DNA from: a virus
DNA length: 24,771 nt
Direction: 5' to 3' (one strand)
Virus record (IMG/VR): IMGVR_UViG_3300027971_000211
Coordinates: 1 to 24,771 of that record
The translations under genes were made by a program, and so were the position numbers. The notes under the pieces are model-generated. The model was given only the letters and a program-made list of their open reading frames with translations. It was not told where the DNA came from and did no database searches. This document shows positions 8,399-16,623 of the stretch, in pieces. Every line of letters begins with the position of its first letter. The first letter of the stretch is position 1.

Positions 8399-9993
8399 TT
8401 TGGAAGCAGCATCAGATTCTCTCGCCTCCAAATGACGATGAGGTTGCACTTATGGAACCACAAGAACTTGTGGATCTTCATAAGGCATACCATGATGCTA
8501 TTGATAATTCAGAGAAAGATCCATATCGCTTTGGATTTAGGCTTCCTCACTGGATTAAAGCTGAAGAACAGCTTGATGAAGTAAATGAAATCCTTGCACT
8601 AGGAGGTAACCGGAGCGGGAAAACTCAGTGGGGTGCGTTCTCAGTTGTTCGTGCAGCAGTTGAGAATCCAAAGTCTGAAATCTTTTGCTTCGCCCAAACC
8701 TCCGAAGTTTCGATCCGCCAGCAACAAAGCGCGGTTTACGATTGGCTTCCTGCTGAGATGAAGACAAAGCACACTTCGGCCAACGCTTACATCAGCTACA
8801 CAAAGAAGAATGGATTCACGGATTCCTCTCTGATCTTGCCGAATGGGAGTCAAATCATCTTCAAGACTTATTCACAATATCAGAACAACCCAACCATTTT
8901 AGAAGGTGCCGAATTGGGAAGTAGAAACCCAACTTGGCACAATGTTGGAGTCTGGCTTGATGAGTATCTTCTTGGCCCAGAACTAATCAATACTCTCCGC
9001 TTCCGATTAGCTACTCGTAATGCCAAGATGCTGGTTACCTTCACGCCTATTGATGGCTGGACAGAAGTAATCAAGGAATATCTTGATGGAGCAACTATTG
9101 TTGAGTCTCGCAAAGCTGAATTGCTTAAAAAGGAACTTGTCCCATACGTCCAACGGAGCAAAAAACGTAATGCTTCAATTCATTACTTCCACTCTCAAGA
9201 CAACCCATTTGGAGGTTACGAACGAATTAAGGAAACCCTTATAGGTAGATCGAGGGAGGAAATTCTTATTCGTGCTTACGGAGTCCCAGTAAAATCACAA
9301 GCAACAAAATTTCCCAAGTTCAATACTGCCGTCAATGTCATTTCTCCAGACATGATTCCAGAAGAAGGAGTGACAAGGTATCATGTGATTGACCCTGCTG
9401 GAGCAAAGAACTGGTTCATGTGCTGGATTGCTGTTGATGCAAGTGGAACATTTTACGTTTACCGAGAATGGCCGGGGGTTGATGTGGGCGATTGGGCTGA
9501 ATGGAAGTCTGGGAAATGGATTGGTGGAGAAGGAGCTAAAGGACAAGGATACGGAATCAGAGATTATGCTGATCTCATTCTTGATCTTGAGGGCGACGAG
9601 GAGATCTTTGAGCGTCTTATTGACCCAAGACTAGGCGCGGCACGTTATCAAGCCACTGATGGGGCTTCTAGCATCATTGAAGACCTGTCTGATGCTGGCA
9701 TTGTTTGCGTTCCTGCTCCCGGACTAGAAATTGACGATGGATTGCAAATTCTTATTGGTAAAATGTCATGGGATACGGCAAAACCAATGGACTCAGTTAA
9801 TCGGCCAAGATTCTACGTCTCTAAAAACTGCGAAAACATTATTACAGCATTATCCGAGTACACTGGAGAACAAGGTTTGAAAGAAGCGTGGAAAGATCCT
9901 ATTGACGTTCTCCGATATGCAGCAGTTGCAGGAATTGACCATGCAGATGAAACAAAAACATTTACAACCATCCAAGGAGGTGGTGGATACTAA
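8395..9993 (+). CDS. terL: Terminase large subunit (packaging ATPase and nuclease)
   Basis: The protein has 532 aa, the usual length. The N-terminal ATPase has Walker A GGNRSGKT at 70-77, Walker B VGVWLDE at 184-190 and the coupling motif LVTFTP at 213-218. The C-terminal RNase H-like nuclease shows D333 in HVIDPAG, D410 in RLIDPRLG and a third acid near D504 in DPIDVLRYA. It drives DNA into the procapsid through the portal and cuts the concatemer. All key residues are present, so it looks functional. Its start overlaps the zinc-ribbon gene by four bases. Confidence 0.95.
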   Translation: MIWKQHQILSPPNDDEVALMEPQELVDLHKAYHDAIDNSEKDPYRFGFRLPHWIKAEEQLDEVNEILALGGNRSGKTQWGAFSVVRAAVENPKSEIFCFAQTSEVSIRQQQSAVYDWLPAEMKTKHTSANAYISYTKKNGFTDSSLILPNGSQIIFKTYSQYQNNPTILEGAELGSRNPTWHNVGVWLDEYLLGPELINTLRFRLATRNAKMLVTFTPIDGWTEVIKEYLDGATIVESRKAELLKKELVPYVQRSKKRNASIHYFHSQDNPFGGYERIKETLIGRSREEILIRAYGVPVKSQATKFPKFNTAVNVISPDMIPEEGVTRYHVIDPAGAKNWFMCWIAVDASGTFYVYREWPGVDVGDWAEWKSGKWIGGEGAKGQGYGIRDYADLILDLEGDEEIFERLIDPRLGAARYQATDGASSIIEDLSDAGIVCVPAPGLEIDDGLQILIGKMSWDTAKPMDSVNRPRFYVSKNCENIITALSEYTGEQGLKEAWKDPIDVLRYAAVAGIDHADETKTFTTIQGGGGY

Positions 9994-9994
9994 T

Positions 9995-10270
9995 ATGAGA
10001 AAAGTAGTTAAAAAGCTAGGCCGCCCTAAAAAGATGGATAAGCCAGAAGAAATAACTGAAATCCAAGTTGATGAAGATATTTCTGAGGATCAAGTATTTG
10101 ATAATATACTTGTATTGCGTAAATGTCCAAATCCAGATTTTGTCGTTGGAAGGCTTGATGGCTTTGCAATCAATATCCGCTGTGGACGAAAGGCATCAAA
10201 TAGGTTAATAGGAAAGCAGATTTCCATTAAGAAGTCAAAGGACGAAGAGATTTACCATTATTTACCATGA
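9995..10270 (+). CDS. Small protein with AT-hook-like N-terminus
   Basis: The protein has 91 aa. The chosen start is the ATG two bases after the terL stop; longer in-frame options would run inside terL. A GGAGG run lies about 14 bases upstream, but it also encodes terL Gly residues. The protein begins MRKVVKKLGRPKKMDK, containing the GRPKK core of an AT-hook, a minor-groove DNA-binding element. An acidic stretch and a folded C-terminal half with LRKCPNPDFVVGRLDG and INIRCGRKA follow. The stop overlaps the portal ATG (ATGA). It may accompany packaging, but its function is not known. Confidence 0.65.
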   Translation: MRKVVKKLGRPKKMDKPEEITEIQVDEDISEDQVFDNILVLRKCPNPDFVVGRLDGFAINIRCGRKASNRLIGKQISIKKSKDEEIYHYLP

Positions 10271-12339
10271 GCAAATACGAAGCAGAAGTCAGTGATGACT
10301 CACTAATTTACGCCGAAGAAGAGCCTGATGTTGGAATGCTTACGATGGCTTATGATAATATCCTTATTGAATTAGATGAATACTTTCAAAGTTGTCAGCA
10401 GTCATATCAAGATCGACGAAATATCTGGGATGGGAAGTCTGATGATCTAAGGAAACATGGAGCAAATGCTTTCCCATGGGAAGGTGCAAGTGACCAAGAA
10501 GTCAACATTGTTGGTGAGCGTATTGATATGTTTGTGTCGATCCTTGACCAAGCATTGAGTCGTAGCCACATCAAAGCATTCCCAACAAGCATGGCATCAA
10601 TGCCTCGTGCGGCAATGGTTTCTTCATTCTTGAAGTGGATGCGATCAAGTTATATTCCAAACTTCCGTAACGAAATGGAACTTGGGGCAAACTACCTGCT
10701 TGAGAAGGGAATCATGGTTTCTTATGTTGGTTGGAAACGAGAAAAGCGAACATTCTTGCAGGAAGTTTCTTTAGATCAAATCGCCCAACAATCACCAGAT
10801 TTAGCTAATTTGATTGTTTCTGGAAATGATGACGAAATAATTCTTGCAATGTTGGAGCAAGCATTTCCAGATTTGACTCCTAAACGCGCAAAGAAAGCCA
10901 TTAAAGAGCTTCGCGTAACTGGAAAAGCTAAGATTCCAATTCCTCGCCTATCAGTTGATTGTCCAGTTGTTCACTCTTGTTCATCCGATGGAGAGATTCT
11001 ATTTCCTCCGTATGTTTCAGATCCACAACGTAGTCCATATGTATTCTGGCGCACATTCCTTACGGCTCAAGAGCTTGAAAAAAAAGTAGCAAACGAGGGA
11101 TGGGATGAAGACTGGGTTCGTGGAGCAATCGAAGAGCTTCGCGGAAAAGATTCCATGTATATTGACGGAGAAAAGCTAAAGACTGTTACTCGTCTACCAA
11201 TTACTGATGACAATGATCTTGTGATGGTTGTCTATGGCTATCAGCGACTCATTGATGAAGAGGATGGTTCAGAAGGAATCTATTGCACTATCTTCCATCC
11301 TCAGAAAGATGGATATGCAAAGCATGAGCTTCTTAATGGATATGATGATTATCCATTTGTTGTAACTCGACTTTCAAACGATCAAAAGCGCATGTACGAA
11401 GTTCAGACATTCTCTGATATTCTTCGTGGAGCGCAAATGCAGATTAAGACTGAGCGTGATTCGCGTGTAGACAGGGCGTCTATTGCTACTCTCCCACCGA
11501 TCATGCACCCCGCTGGCCGTCCTCCATCTGATTGGGGGCCGGGACGGAGGGTTCCTTACCGCCGTCTTGGTGAGATTGCTTTTGGCCCTGTTCCCCAAAT
11601 GGATCAAGGATCAATGGAAGTTGAGCAGTCAATGCGTCTTCAAGCAGATCGAGCTGTTGGCCTTGATTTGAGTAATCCAATCTCTGCTATTCGTCAGCAA
11701 TTCTATGTTGGCAAATTCCTTGACCATGTTCGTGATGTCCTTTCACTTGCTTGGAAGCTTTATCAGCGCATGGGGCCAGATGAAGTATTCTTCCAGGTAA
11801 CAGGAAATCCAAATCCACAAGTAATGTCAAAGGGCAATCCAGATGAGAACTTCTCAATTACTGTTGCCTTTGACTCCCAAGCAAGTGATCCAGAAACTGC
11901 TGATATGCAGCTAAAAAATATGGTGAGCCTTGTCCAGATGGATCGCAATGGAATCATTGATGTCAATAAGATGCTTGAGTTTACAGCAGCATCCATTAAC
12001 CCAATTTTCGCGGATTATGTACTGCAACCTGCTGAAGAGTCCCAGCAAAAAATTGCTAAAGCGGTTACGGATGATCTTGCGAAAATCTTCTCTGGAATTG
12101 AGGTTCCTGCACAAGCTAATGGAGCGCAAATTGCGATGCAAATGGTTCAAGCTTATGTGCAACAGCCAGATATCGCACAACGCGCACAACAGGATGAAGC
12201 ATTTGCGGCAAGACTTCAGAAGTATGCTGGTCAGTACCAGTTTATGCTTCAACAAGCTCAGAATGCTCAAATCGGACGAATCGGAACTGCTCCAGCACAA
12301 ATGGGTGGAATGCAGACTCAACAAATGAATCAACAATAA
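10267..12339 (+). CDS. Portal protein (P22-like)
   Basis: The protein has 690 aa, within the range of P22-type portals. It follows terL, as is typical. Features seen are the N-terminal helical region with FPWEGASDQEVNIVGERIDMF-type wing residues (given as positions 69-89), the crown/stem region around DILRGAQMQIKTERDSRVD, and a Gln-rich C-terminal barrel-like tail from about 625 onward (QKYAGQYQFMLQQAQNA, GGMQTQQMNQQ). Twelve copies are expected to form the DNA entry ring and docking site for terminase and adaptor. The start overlaps the upstream gene by four bases. Confidence 0.9.
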   Translation: MSKYEAEVSDDSLIYAEEEPDVGMLTMAYDNILIELDEYFQSCQQSYQDRRNIWDGKSDDLRKHGANAFPWEGASDQEVNIVGERIDMFVSILDQALSRSHIKAFPTSMASMPRAAMVSSFLKWMRSSYIPNFRNEMELGANYLLEKGIMVSYVGWKREKRTFLQEVSLDQIAQQSPDLANLIVSGNDDEIILAMLEQAFPDLTPKRAKKAIKELRVTGKAKIPIPRLSVDCPVVHSCSSDGEILFPPYVSDPQRSPYVFWRTFLTAQELEKKVANEGWDEDWVRGAIEELRGKDSMYIDGEKLKTVTRLPITDDNDLVMVVYGYQRLIDEEDGSEGIYCTIFHPQKDGYAKHELLNGYDDYPFVVTRLSNDQKRMYEVQTFSDILRGAQMQIKTERDSRVDRASIATLPPIMHPAGRPPSDWGPGRRVPYRRLGEIAFGPVPQMDQGSMEVEQSMRLQADRAVGLDLSNPISAIRQQFYVGKFLDHVRDVLSLAWKLYQRMGPDEVFFQVTGNPNPQVMSKGNPDENFSITVAFDSQASDPETADMQLKNMVSLVQMDRNGIIDVNKMLEFTAASINPIFADYVLQPAEESQQKIAKAVTDDLAKIFSGIEVPAQANGAQIAMQMVQAYVQQPDIAQRAQQDEAFAARLQKYAGQYQFMLQQAQNAQIGRIGTAPAQMGGMQTQQMNQQ

Positions 12340-12343
12340 TACT

Positions 12344-12490
12344 ATGAAACAAGGATTATACGCTAATATCAACGCAAAGCGCAAACGTATTAAAGCAGGG
12401 AGCGGAGAAAAAATGAACAAAGTCGGAAGCAAAAATGCGCCAACGGCTAAAGATTTCAAACAATCTGCTAAAACTGCAAAGAAAAAGTAA
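12344..12490 (+). CDS. 48-aa basic protein, GLYANI...AGSGEKM type
   Basis: This short ORF starts five bases after the portal stop behind an AT-rich leader and ends in TAA, which overlaps the next ATG by one base. The product carries the phrase MKQGLYANINAKRKRIKAGS and then GEKMNKVGSKNAPTAKDF with a lysine-rich tail. I recall this phrase as recurring in small proteins, or as an end domain, in many environmental phages near portal genes. The role is not established. The strong charge suggests contact with nucleic acid or the acidic scaffold. Confidence 0.7.
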   Translation: MKQGLYANINAKRKRIKAGSGEKMNKVGSKNAPTAKDFKQSAKTAKKK

Positions 12491-12732
12491 TGGAGAAGCG
12501 GTTTAAAAAGGTAATCACGAATCCCACAACGGGACGTAAGAAAACAATCAAATATGGTCAAGCCGGCAAAGCTGCTGATGGAGGTGATCGTATTCGTCCT
12601 GGTACGGCTAAAGGTGATTCTTATTGCGCTCGTTCTGCAAAGATCAAAGGTGACTGGAAGTCAGATCCAAACTCACCAAATAACTTGTCAAGACGCAAAT
12701 GGAAATGCAAAGGCTCTAAATCAATGAAGTAA
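12490..12732 (+). CDS. 80-aa basic protein with two Cys
   Basis: The protein is rich in Lys, Arg and Gly with almost no hydrophobic core. It holds the phrase RIRPGTAKGDSYCARSAKIK (residues 35-54) and DPNSPNNLSRRKWKCKGSKS at its end. Such YCARS...NLSRxKWKC peptides recur in small phage proteins next to the portal. Its start overlaps the preceding stop by one base, and a 72-aa gene follows two bases after its stop. Function unknown; a packaging-linked or virion role is inferred from position only. Confidence 0.7.
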   Translation: MEKRFKKVITNPTTGRKKTIKYGQAGKAADGGDRIRPGTAKGDSYCARSAKIKGDWKSDPNSPNNLSRRKWKCKGSKSMK

Positions 12733-12733
12733 T

Positions 12734-12952
12734 ATGACGCAACTACCAAAACCAACAATCCAGCAAGCTGTGGAATCACTCTCTGATCGAGATGAATTCA
12801 AGGTGATTATTCAATTTGTCCGAGATGAACGTGAGCGATTCTTTGCGGATCTTCGTATGGCACAAGACACTAATGATGTGATGAAAATCGCAGGTTCAAT
12901 TTCTACACTTGACGAGTTGTTGAATTTATTGCACATTCCAGTCACTCAGTAG
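12734..12952 (+). CDS. 72-aa helical protein of unknown function
   Basis: The protein is entirely helical in character. An N-terminal segment is followed by FKVIIQFVRDERERFFADLR and an amphipathic helix ISTLDELLNLLHIP. This is the last gene before a strong terminator, so it closes the packaging operon. Small helical proteins of this kind are common beside podovirus portals, but I cannot name a family. The start is the ATG two bases after the previous stop. Confidence 0.65.
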   Translation: MTQLPKPTIQQAVESLSDRDEFKVIIQFVRDERERFFADLRMAQDTNDVMKIAGSISTLDELLNLLHIPVTQ

Positions 12953-12981
12953 TTGTGTTCTGAGTTTCATGTTCGGTGTTC

Positions 12982-13019
12982 GGAGAGGGGCTAGGGTTAA
13001 TTCTCTAGCCTCTCTTTTT
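12982..13019 (+). terminator. Strong intrinsic terminator after the packaging operon
   Basis: The left arm at 12982-12994 (GGAGAGGGGCTAG) pairs with CTAGCCTCTCT at 13005-13015, giving 6 perfect base pairs next to the loop, one G-U wobble, and then four more Watson-Crick pairs. The loop has 10 nt. A run of five T follows at 13015-13019. It ends the terS-terL-portal transcript. Confidence 0.85.
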
Positions 13020-13055
13020 ATCTAAGGCTAGTAATGTAACTATTGAAACTTTGCA

Positions 13056-13085
13056 TTGACACGTGCATCATTATTACATTACATT
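13056..13085 (+). promoter_or_regulatory. Candidate promoter for the capsid cassette
   Basis: TTGACA at 13056-13061 is a perfect -35 box. An 18-base spacer leads to TACATT at 13080-13085, a 4/6 match to the -10 consensus. It lies in the only sizeable non-coding gap (12953-13129), between a terminator and the scaffold gene. The weak -10 box, and the possibility that the host or phage uses another consensus, keep this uncertain. The rest of the gap, up to 13129, shows nothing else I can name. Confidence 0.5.
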
Positions 13086-13129
13086 CCGCTCATCGCCTTC
13101 GCTAGGGCGCATTAACTAGTGTTTTAATT

Positions 13130-14179
13130 ATGAGTAACAATCAAGCTATCGCTGGGGCTGAAGAACCAGTGTCTAACATCTCAATCGAAGAGCTAATTGC
13201 TCAACGTATTGGAAAAGCAACTGCATCCCAAGAAGAACCTTTAGAAGAATCTGAAGAGGAGACAGAGGAGGAAGATGATCTTGCCAGCTCAGAAAGCGAA
13301 GACGTTGAGGAATCCGATGAGGAATCAGAAGAAGAGAATGAAGAAGAAGCCGAAGGGCAGAATGAAATTGATCTCTTAGACCTCACAACTGAGCAAATCC
13401 AAGAGCTTGCTAAAAAGGGCAAAAGCCGGCTACTCCAACGAATTGGAGAACTCACGGCACAAAAGAAAGCCCTTGAAGAAAAGCTCACGGCCCAACCTCA
13501 AGTTGCGGAGTCCAAACGAGAAATTCCGCAAAATGATATTCCAGAATCTATTCGCTCTCTCAAGACATTTGAGGAGGTTAAGAGTAAGTTTGAAGAATAT
13601 GAAGCAGTGATTGAGGCAACAGATGATCTTCTTCGTCAGTATCGTAAATACGATGACGATGACATCATTGAATATCAAGGTCAGGAGCTTACAAAATTGC
13701 AGATTGAAAATGCTAATATCAACTCAAGGAAAGCACTGACAAAGTATCTTCCTGCTCAACAACAACATCTAGGAAAGATCGCTCAATACGATCAGCTTAA
13801 TAAGCAATATGTTGCCGCAATCGAGCAAGAGGTTCCAGAAATCAATGACTCCGAAAGTGAAATTGGTAAGAACTATGCAAATTTCATTGCCGATCCACTC
13901 ATCGAACGAGTACGAAAAGAAATCCCAGAAATCGGAATTCAGATCGAATATATCCTTGGTCATGCTGTAAGGTCTATCTTTGCAGGTAAGAAGCTAAAAA
14001 ATGCAACTCCAGTAATGGGAAGTAAATTGAAGGCAAGTCCGCCATCAAACCCAGTTGGTTCTGGTGCAGCAAAATCTAGCGTTAAGCCTACACAGAAAGT
14101 CAAAGACGCATATCAACGATTTGAATCTTCTGGTCGCCCAGAGGATTGGATTGCTGCTCGCATTTCAAAATTCAAGTAA
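13130..14179 (+). CDS. Capsid scaffolding protein
   Basis: The protein has 349 aa and precedes the major capsid gene, the standard place for a scaffold. Residues 35-80 are almost continuous Glu, Asp and Ser. Residues about 88-122 form a coiled coil (LLQRIGELTAQKKALEEKL). The middle is helical and charged, and the C-terminus is basic (QKVKDAYQRFESSGRPEDW, then ARISKFK), as expected for the coat-binding end. It would guide capsid assembly and leave before or during packaging. No protease motif is seen. The start is an ATG with an AT-rich leader (gttttaatt) and no Shine-Dalgarno motif. Confidence 0.85.
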   Translation: MSNNQAIAGAEEPVSNISIEELIAQRIGKATASQEEPLEESEEETEEEDDLASSESEDVEESDEESEEENEEEAEGQNEIDLLDLTTEQIQELAKKGKSRLLQRIGELTAQKKALEEKLTAQPQVAESKREIPQNDIPESIRSLKTFEEVKSKFEEYEAVIEATDDLLRQYRKYDDDDIIEYQGQELTKLQIENANINSRKALTKYLPAQQQHLGKIAQYDQLNKQYVAAIEQEVPEINDSESEIGKNYANFIADPLIERVRKEIPEIGIQIEYILGHAVRSIFAGKKLKNATPVMGSKLKASPPSNPVGSGAAKSSVKPTQKVKDAYQRFESSGRPEDWIAARISKFK

Positions 14180-14210
14180 CTTAACTTTCAATATCTAAAA
14201 ATATACTATT

Positions 14211-15203
14211 ATGGCTATTGCCGCTACATACAATCCAAACGCCCCAGCCCAAAAAACTGGAACGGGTTCCGCAATCAGCAACCGCGAGGATCTCAGCAAT
14301 GAGTTGACCTTGCTCGCACCAGAAGAAACTCCACTCTTGAGCCTTTGCTCCAAGGGCCGTGCTTCTGGTACGTTCAGTGAGTGGACTGCTGATAAACTTG
14401 CAACTCCAGTTACTACGGGTATCTCCGAAGGTTCTGATGTGACTTCGTTCAGCGACAAATTTGCTGATCGCGCTCGTCTTGGAAACTATGTCCAAATCTT
14501 TCGCCGTGACTATCTTGTCTCCAATCTTCAAAATGCAGTTAGCTCTGTTGGCCCTGCAAACGTGGCTCAAGCTGAAGCTAAGTGTATGCGTGAATTGAAG
14601 CGCGATGTCGAGGCCACTATCTGCTCGGATCAAGATCTGACTGTTGAAAATGGTGCTGGTACTCCATATGCCCTTCGTGGACTTGGTAAGTGGCTTCAAT
14701 CGACCGCTCTATCTGGTGTTCCAACTGCATACCTTACTCCTTCTGATTCAATTCAGTCTGGTGGTGCTACTCTTACTGAAAGCTCATTCAACACGATCAT
14801 TGGTTCGATCTTCACTGAAAATGGTGAAGCCAATTCGCTTACCTGTATTGCTGGTGTTGCTCTTCGTAAGGCAATCTCCAACTTCACTCGTAATGATGGC
14901 GCCGCAAGCAACGAAAACATCTATATGGTTACCCAAGATGCAGTTGCTAAAAAGGTTACTCTATCCGTCAATCTTTATGACTCCGACTTCGGTATCGTAA
15001 ACATTGTCAATGGTAACCCAAGCTGTATGCCAGCCACAAGCCGTGGTTATGTCATCAATCCAAAGTACCTTGCTTTCAACACGCTCATCCCAATGGGTGC
15101 TACTCGTCTTGAGAACCAAGGTGGTGGAGAGCGTGGATTTGTCGATATGACTGGAACGCTTGTTGTTAAGCATCCTCGCGCTCACGGTAAGATCACTGCT
15201 TAA
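14211..15203 (+). CDS. Major capsid protein, SU10 / DUF5309-like
   Basis: The protein has 330 aa. The N-terminal region reads NREDLSNELTLLAPEETPLL followed by SLCSKGRASGTFSEWTADKL. This matches the pattern of the SU10 major capsid family (DUF5309), where 'REDLSD...ISPTETPFLS...G...HEWQTD' is typical. The ending LVVKHPRAHGKI also agrees with that family's C-terminus. It adopts an HK97-type fold by family knowledge. GC content and codon choice here are somewhat more balanced than in the ejection genes, as often seen for a highly expressed gene. It follows the scaffold and precedes a putative decoration protein. Confidence 0.88.
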   Translation: MAIAATYNPNAPAQKTGTGSAISNREDLSNELTLLAPEETPLLSLCSKGRASGTFSEWTADKLATPVTTGISEGSDVTSFSDKFADRARLGNYVQIFRRDYLVSNLQNAVSSVGPANVAQAEAKCMRELKRDVEATICSDQDLTVENGAGTPYALRGLGKWLQSTALSGVPTAYLTPSDSIQSGGATLTESSFNTIIGSIFTENGEANSLTCIAGVALRKAISNFTRNDGAASNENIYMVTQDAVAKKVTLSVNLYDSDFGIVNIVNGNPSCMPATSRGYVINPKYLAFNTLIPMGATRLENQGGGERGFVDMTGTLVVKHPRAHGKITA

Positions 15204-15235
15204 TTCATCAATCATAGAATCAACTAAATAAAATT

Positions 15236-15670
15236 ATGCCTCAACTTACTAATCAAGAATCGCGTGGATTTACCCATGGCCTTAAGATTACTTCAACTGA
15301 TCTTAATACAACTGGTTATCTTACCTCGTCGCAAAAGATCATTGGATATATTCCTGCTGGTGGTATCGTAACAAATTGCGCTGTTGTAGTTAATACGGCT
15401 GCTGCTGGTGCAACCAATATCACATTAGCTGTTGGAACTACTTCTGGTACTGCTACTGAACTTATTGCAAGCACAGATCTTGATGCGCTTACCAAAGTTG
15501 CATATAACACTGGTGGATCTGTTGATACAGAACCGGGCCTTGTGAACAATACTGCTTCTGCTGTGCCTATTTACGCATTGTTTGGCGGAACCATTGCCAA
15601 CCTCACGGCTGGTGAATGGTATATTGCCTATACTTTGCTTGATCCAGCAAATCTTGTAAACAACGCTTAA
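15236..15670 (+). CDS. Putative head decoration / capsid-associated protein
   Basis: The protein has 144 aa, is beta-rich and rich in Ala, Thr and Gly, with almost no charge in its centre (VVVNTAAAGATNITLAVGTT). A C-terminal strand GEWYIAYTLLDPANL closes it. Its position directly after the major capsid gene and before a strong terminator suggests a protein needed in capsid-like amounts, such as a decoration or head-fibre protein. This is inference from fold type and place; I do not see a diagnostic family motif. Confidence 0.6.
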   Translation: MPQLTNQESRGFTHGLKITSTDLNTTGYLTSSQKIIGYIPAGGIVTNCAVVVNTAAAGATNITLAVGTTSGTATELIASTDLDALTKVAYNTGGSVDTEPGLVNNTASAVPIYALFGGTIANLTAGEWYIAYTLLDPANLVNNA

Positions 15671-15679
15671 TTCAAATTG

Positions 15680-15715
15680 GGTAGGGGAGGGTAAAATCTC
15701 CCCTGCCTTCTTTTT
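15680..15715 (+). terminator. Strong intrinsic terminator ending one base before a start codon
   Basis: GGTAGGGGAG at 15680-15689 pairs with CTCCCCTGCC at 15698-15707 over 10 consecutive base pairs, one of them a G-U wobble. The loop has 8 nt. TTCTTTTTA follows, and the ATG of the next gene begins at 15716. It closes the scaffold-capsid-decoration cassette. Confidence 0.9.
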
Positions 15716-16003
15716 ATGTCATTTTCTGAAGCAGCGTTAAATCACGCTCTCATTACAGAGCTTTGTAGTGGGCGCAAGTTCATGGAAGCTAAACAAGAGC
15801 TTCGTGAGCGTGATTGTGCAAGGGAGGCACTAACTGCAAAAGGACATAAGAGCATTCCACAACTTGGCAAATTAGCCGCTGTTATCCCACAACATGAATA
15901 CTTTATCATGCGTGAGCGTTATGGTGAAGACTGCTGGCACGATAGGGAATTCGTGCGTGACTTTCAAAGAACTCAATCACACCTTGCCGTACATAAAATC
16001 TGA
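15716..16003 (+). CDS. 95-aa small conserved-looking phage protein
   Basis: The protein has 95 aa. It is helical with a dense C-terminal segment, EYFIMRERYGEDCWHDREFV followed by RDFQRTQSHLAV. The stop overlaps the adaptor ATG (TGATG). The upstream ATG sits directly after a terminator T-tract and has no free Shine-Dalgarno motif: the purine run GGGGAGGG lies 25-32 bases upstream and is inside the hairpin. A later start at the ATG of residue 23 (15782) would still leave the conserved part. Similar small proteins between capsid and adaptor genes occur in podoviruses, but the function is unknown. Confidence 0.65.
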   Translation: MSFSEAALNHALITELCSGRKFMEAKQELRERDCAREALTAKGHKSIPQLGKLAAVIPQHEYFIMRERYGEDCWHDREFVRDFQRTQSHLAVHKI

Positions 16004-16623
16004 TGCAATATCGAACCTTCGCTGATCTATACGCACTCATTCAAGCACTTTGCGGAGTTAGCTTTGCTGTTGTTACTGAAAAGCCTCGTATCAAGGCATT
16101 GATAAATCGTAGGGCGCAAAAAGCGTATCGTTCAAGTAATTATTGGCCTCGTTATCTCAAGGTTGGAGAAGAGCGCACAGTTGCTAGTGGGTCTTTAATT
16201 GGATATACTCAATCTGGATTGTCATCCATTGACACATTCCTTCGTATTCACAAAATCGCTCCATACATGACTACTTCATCACAGGAGTATGACTTTATGG
16301 TTGGTGCTTCTGGAGCAACATTGATTGCAGGTACTCTCAACCCAACATCTGCATTTGTTACCTACAAGGAACAAATTTCCACAACTCAACTTGGTGATGG
16401 ATCTGGAGAAGACACTAACATTCCTTATGAGTGGTTCCAATATCTTGCTCATGGAACCTATGCAGATTATCTTCGGGCTGAAGGACAACAAGAGAAAGCC
16501 GCACTTGCTGACCAAGAAGCAACCGAATTACTGCAAGATGAGTTGATTCGTATTGACGAACAACACACTTTACAAACTGTTGCAAATCGCATATTTACAA
16601 CTGGAAATACTCAATCCCGATAA
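16003..16623 (+). CDS. Head-to-tail adaptor (gp4/gp6-like)
   Basis: The protein has 206 aa. The N-terminal half has MQYRTFADLYALIQALCGVS and then PRIKALINRRAQKAYRSSNY. The C-terminal half has HGTYADYLRAEGQQEKAALA and LQDELIRIDEQ. The helical arrangement and the C-terminal 'YADYLRxEGQxEKA' phrase are typical of podovirus adaptor or connector proteins that bind the portal after packaging. Its place after the capsid cassette and next to a fibre gene fits. It overlaps the neighbours on both sides by three bases (TGATG and TAATG type). The family name is inferred from pattern and context. Confidence 0.7.
   Translation: MQYRTFADLYALIQALCGVSFAVVTEKPRIKALINRRAQKAYRSSNYWPRYLKVGEERTVASGSLIGYTQSGLSSIDTFLRIHKIAPYMTTSSQEYDFMVGASGATLIAGTLNPTSAFVTYKEQISTTQLGDGSGEDTNIPYEWFQYLAHGTYADYLRAEGQQEKAALADQEATELLQDELIRIDEQHTLQTVANRIFTTGNTQSR

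Noticed and set aside
9973-9982. AGGAGGTGG as a Shine-Dalgarno site for the gene at 9995
   Set aside because: It encodes the Gly-rich end of terL and is about 14 bases from the ATG, longer than the usual spacing. It may help initiation but does not decide the start.
11911-12561. Minus-strand ORF of 216 codons opposite the end of the portal gene
   Set aside because: It crosses the portal end and two small plus-strand genes, has a Leu/Ser/Cys-rich composition typical of an antisense shadow, and no motif.
13086-13120. Possible hairpin in the gap before the scaffold gene
   Set aside because: The CGCC/GGCG arms are only four base pairs with a loop and no T-tract, too weak to call a regulatory element.
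13201-13488. Serine-rich minus-strand ORF opposite the scaffold
   Set aside because: The long serine runs are simply the complement of GAA/GAG glutamate codons in the acidic scaffold region.
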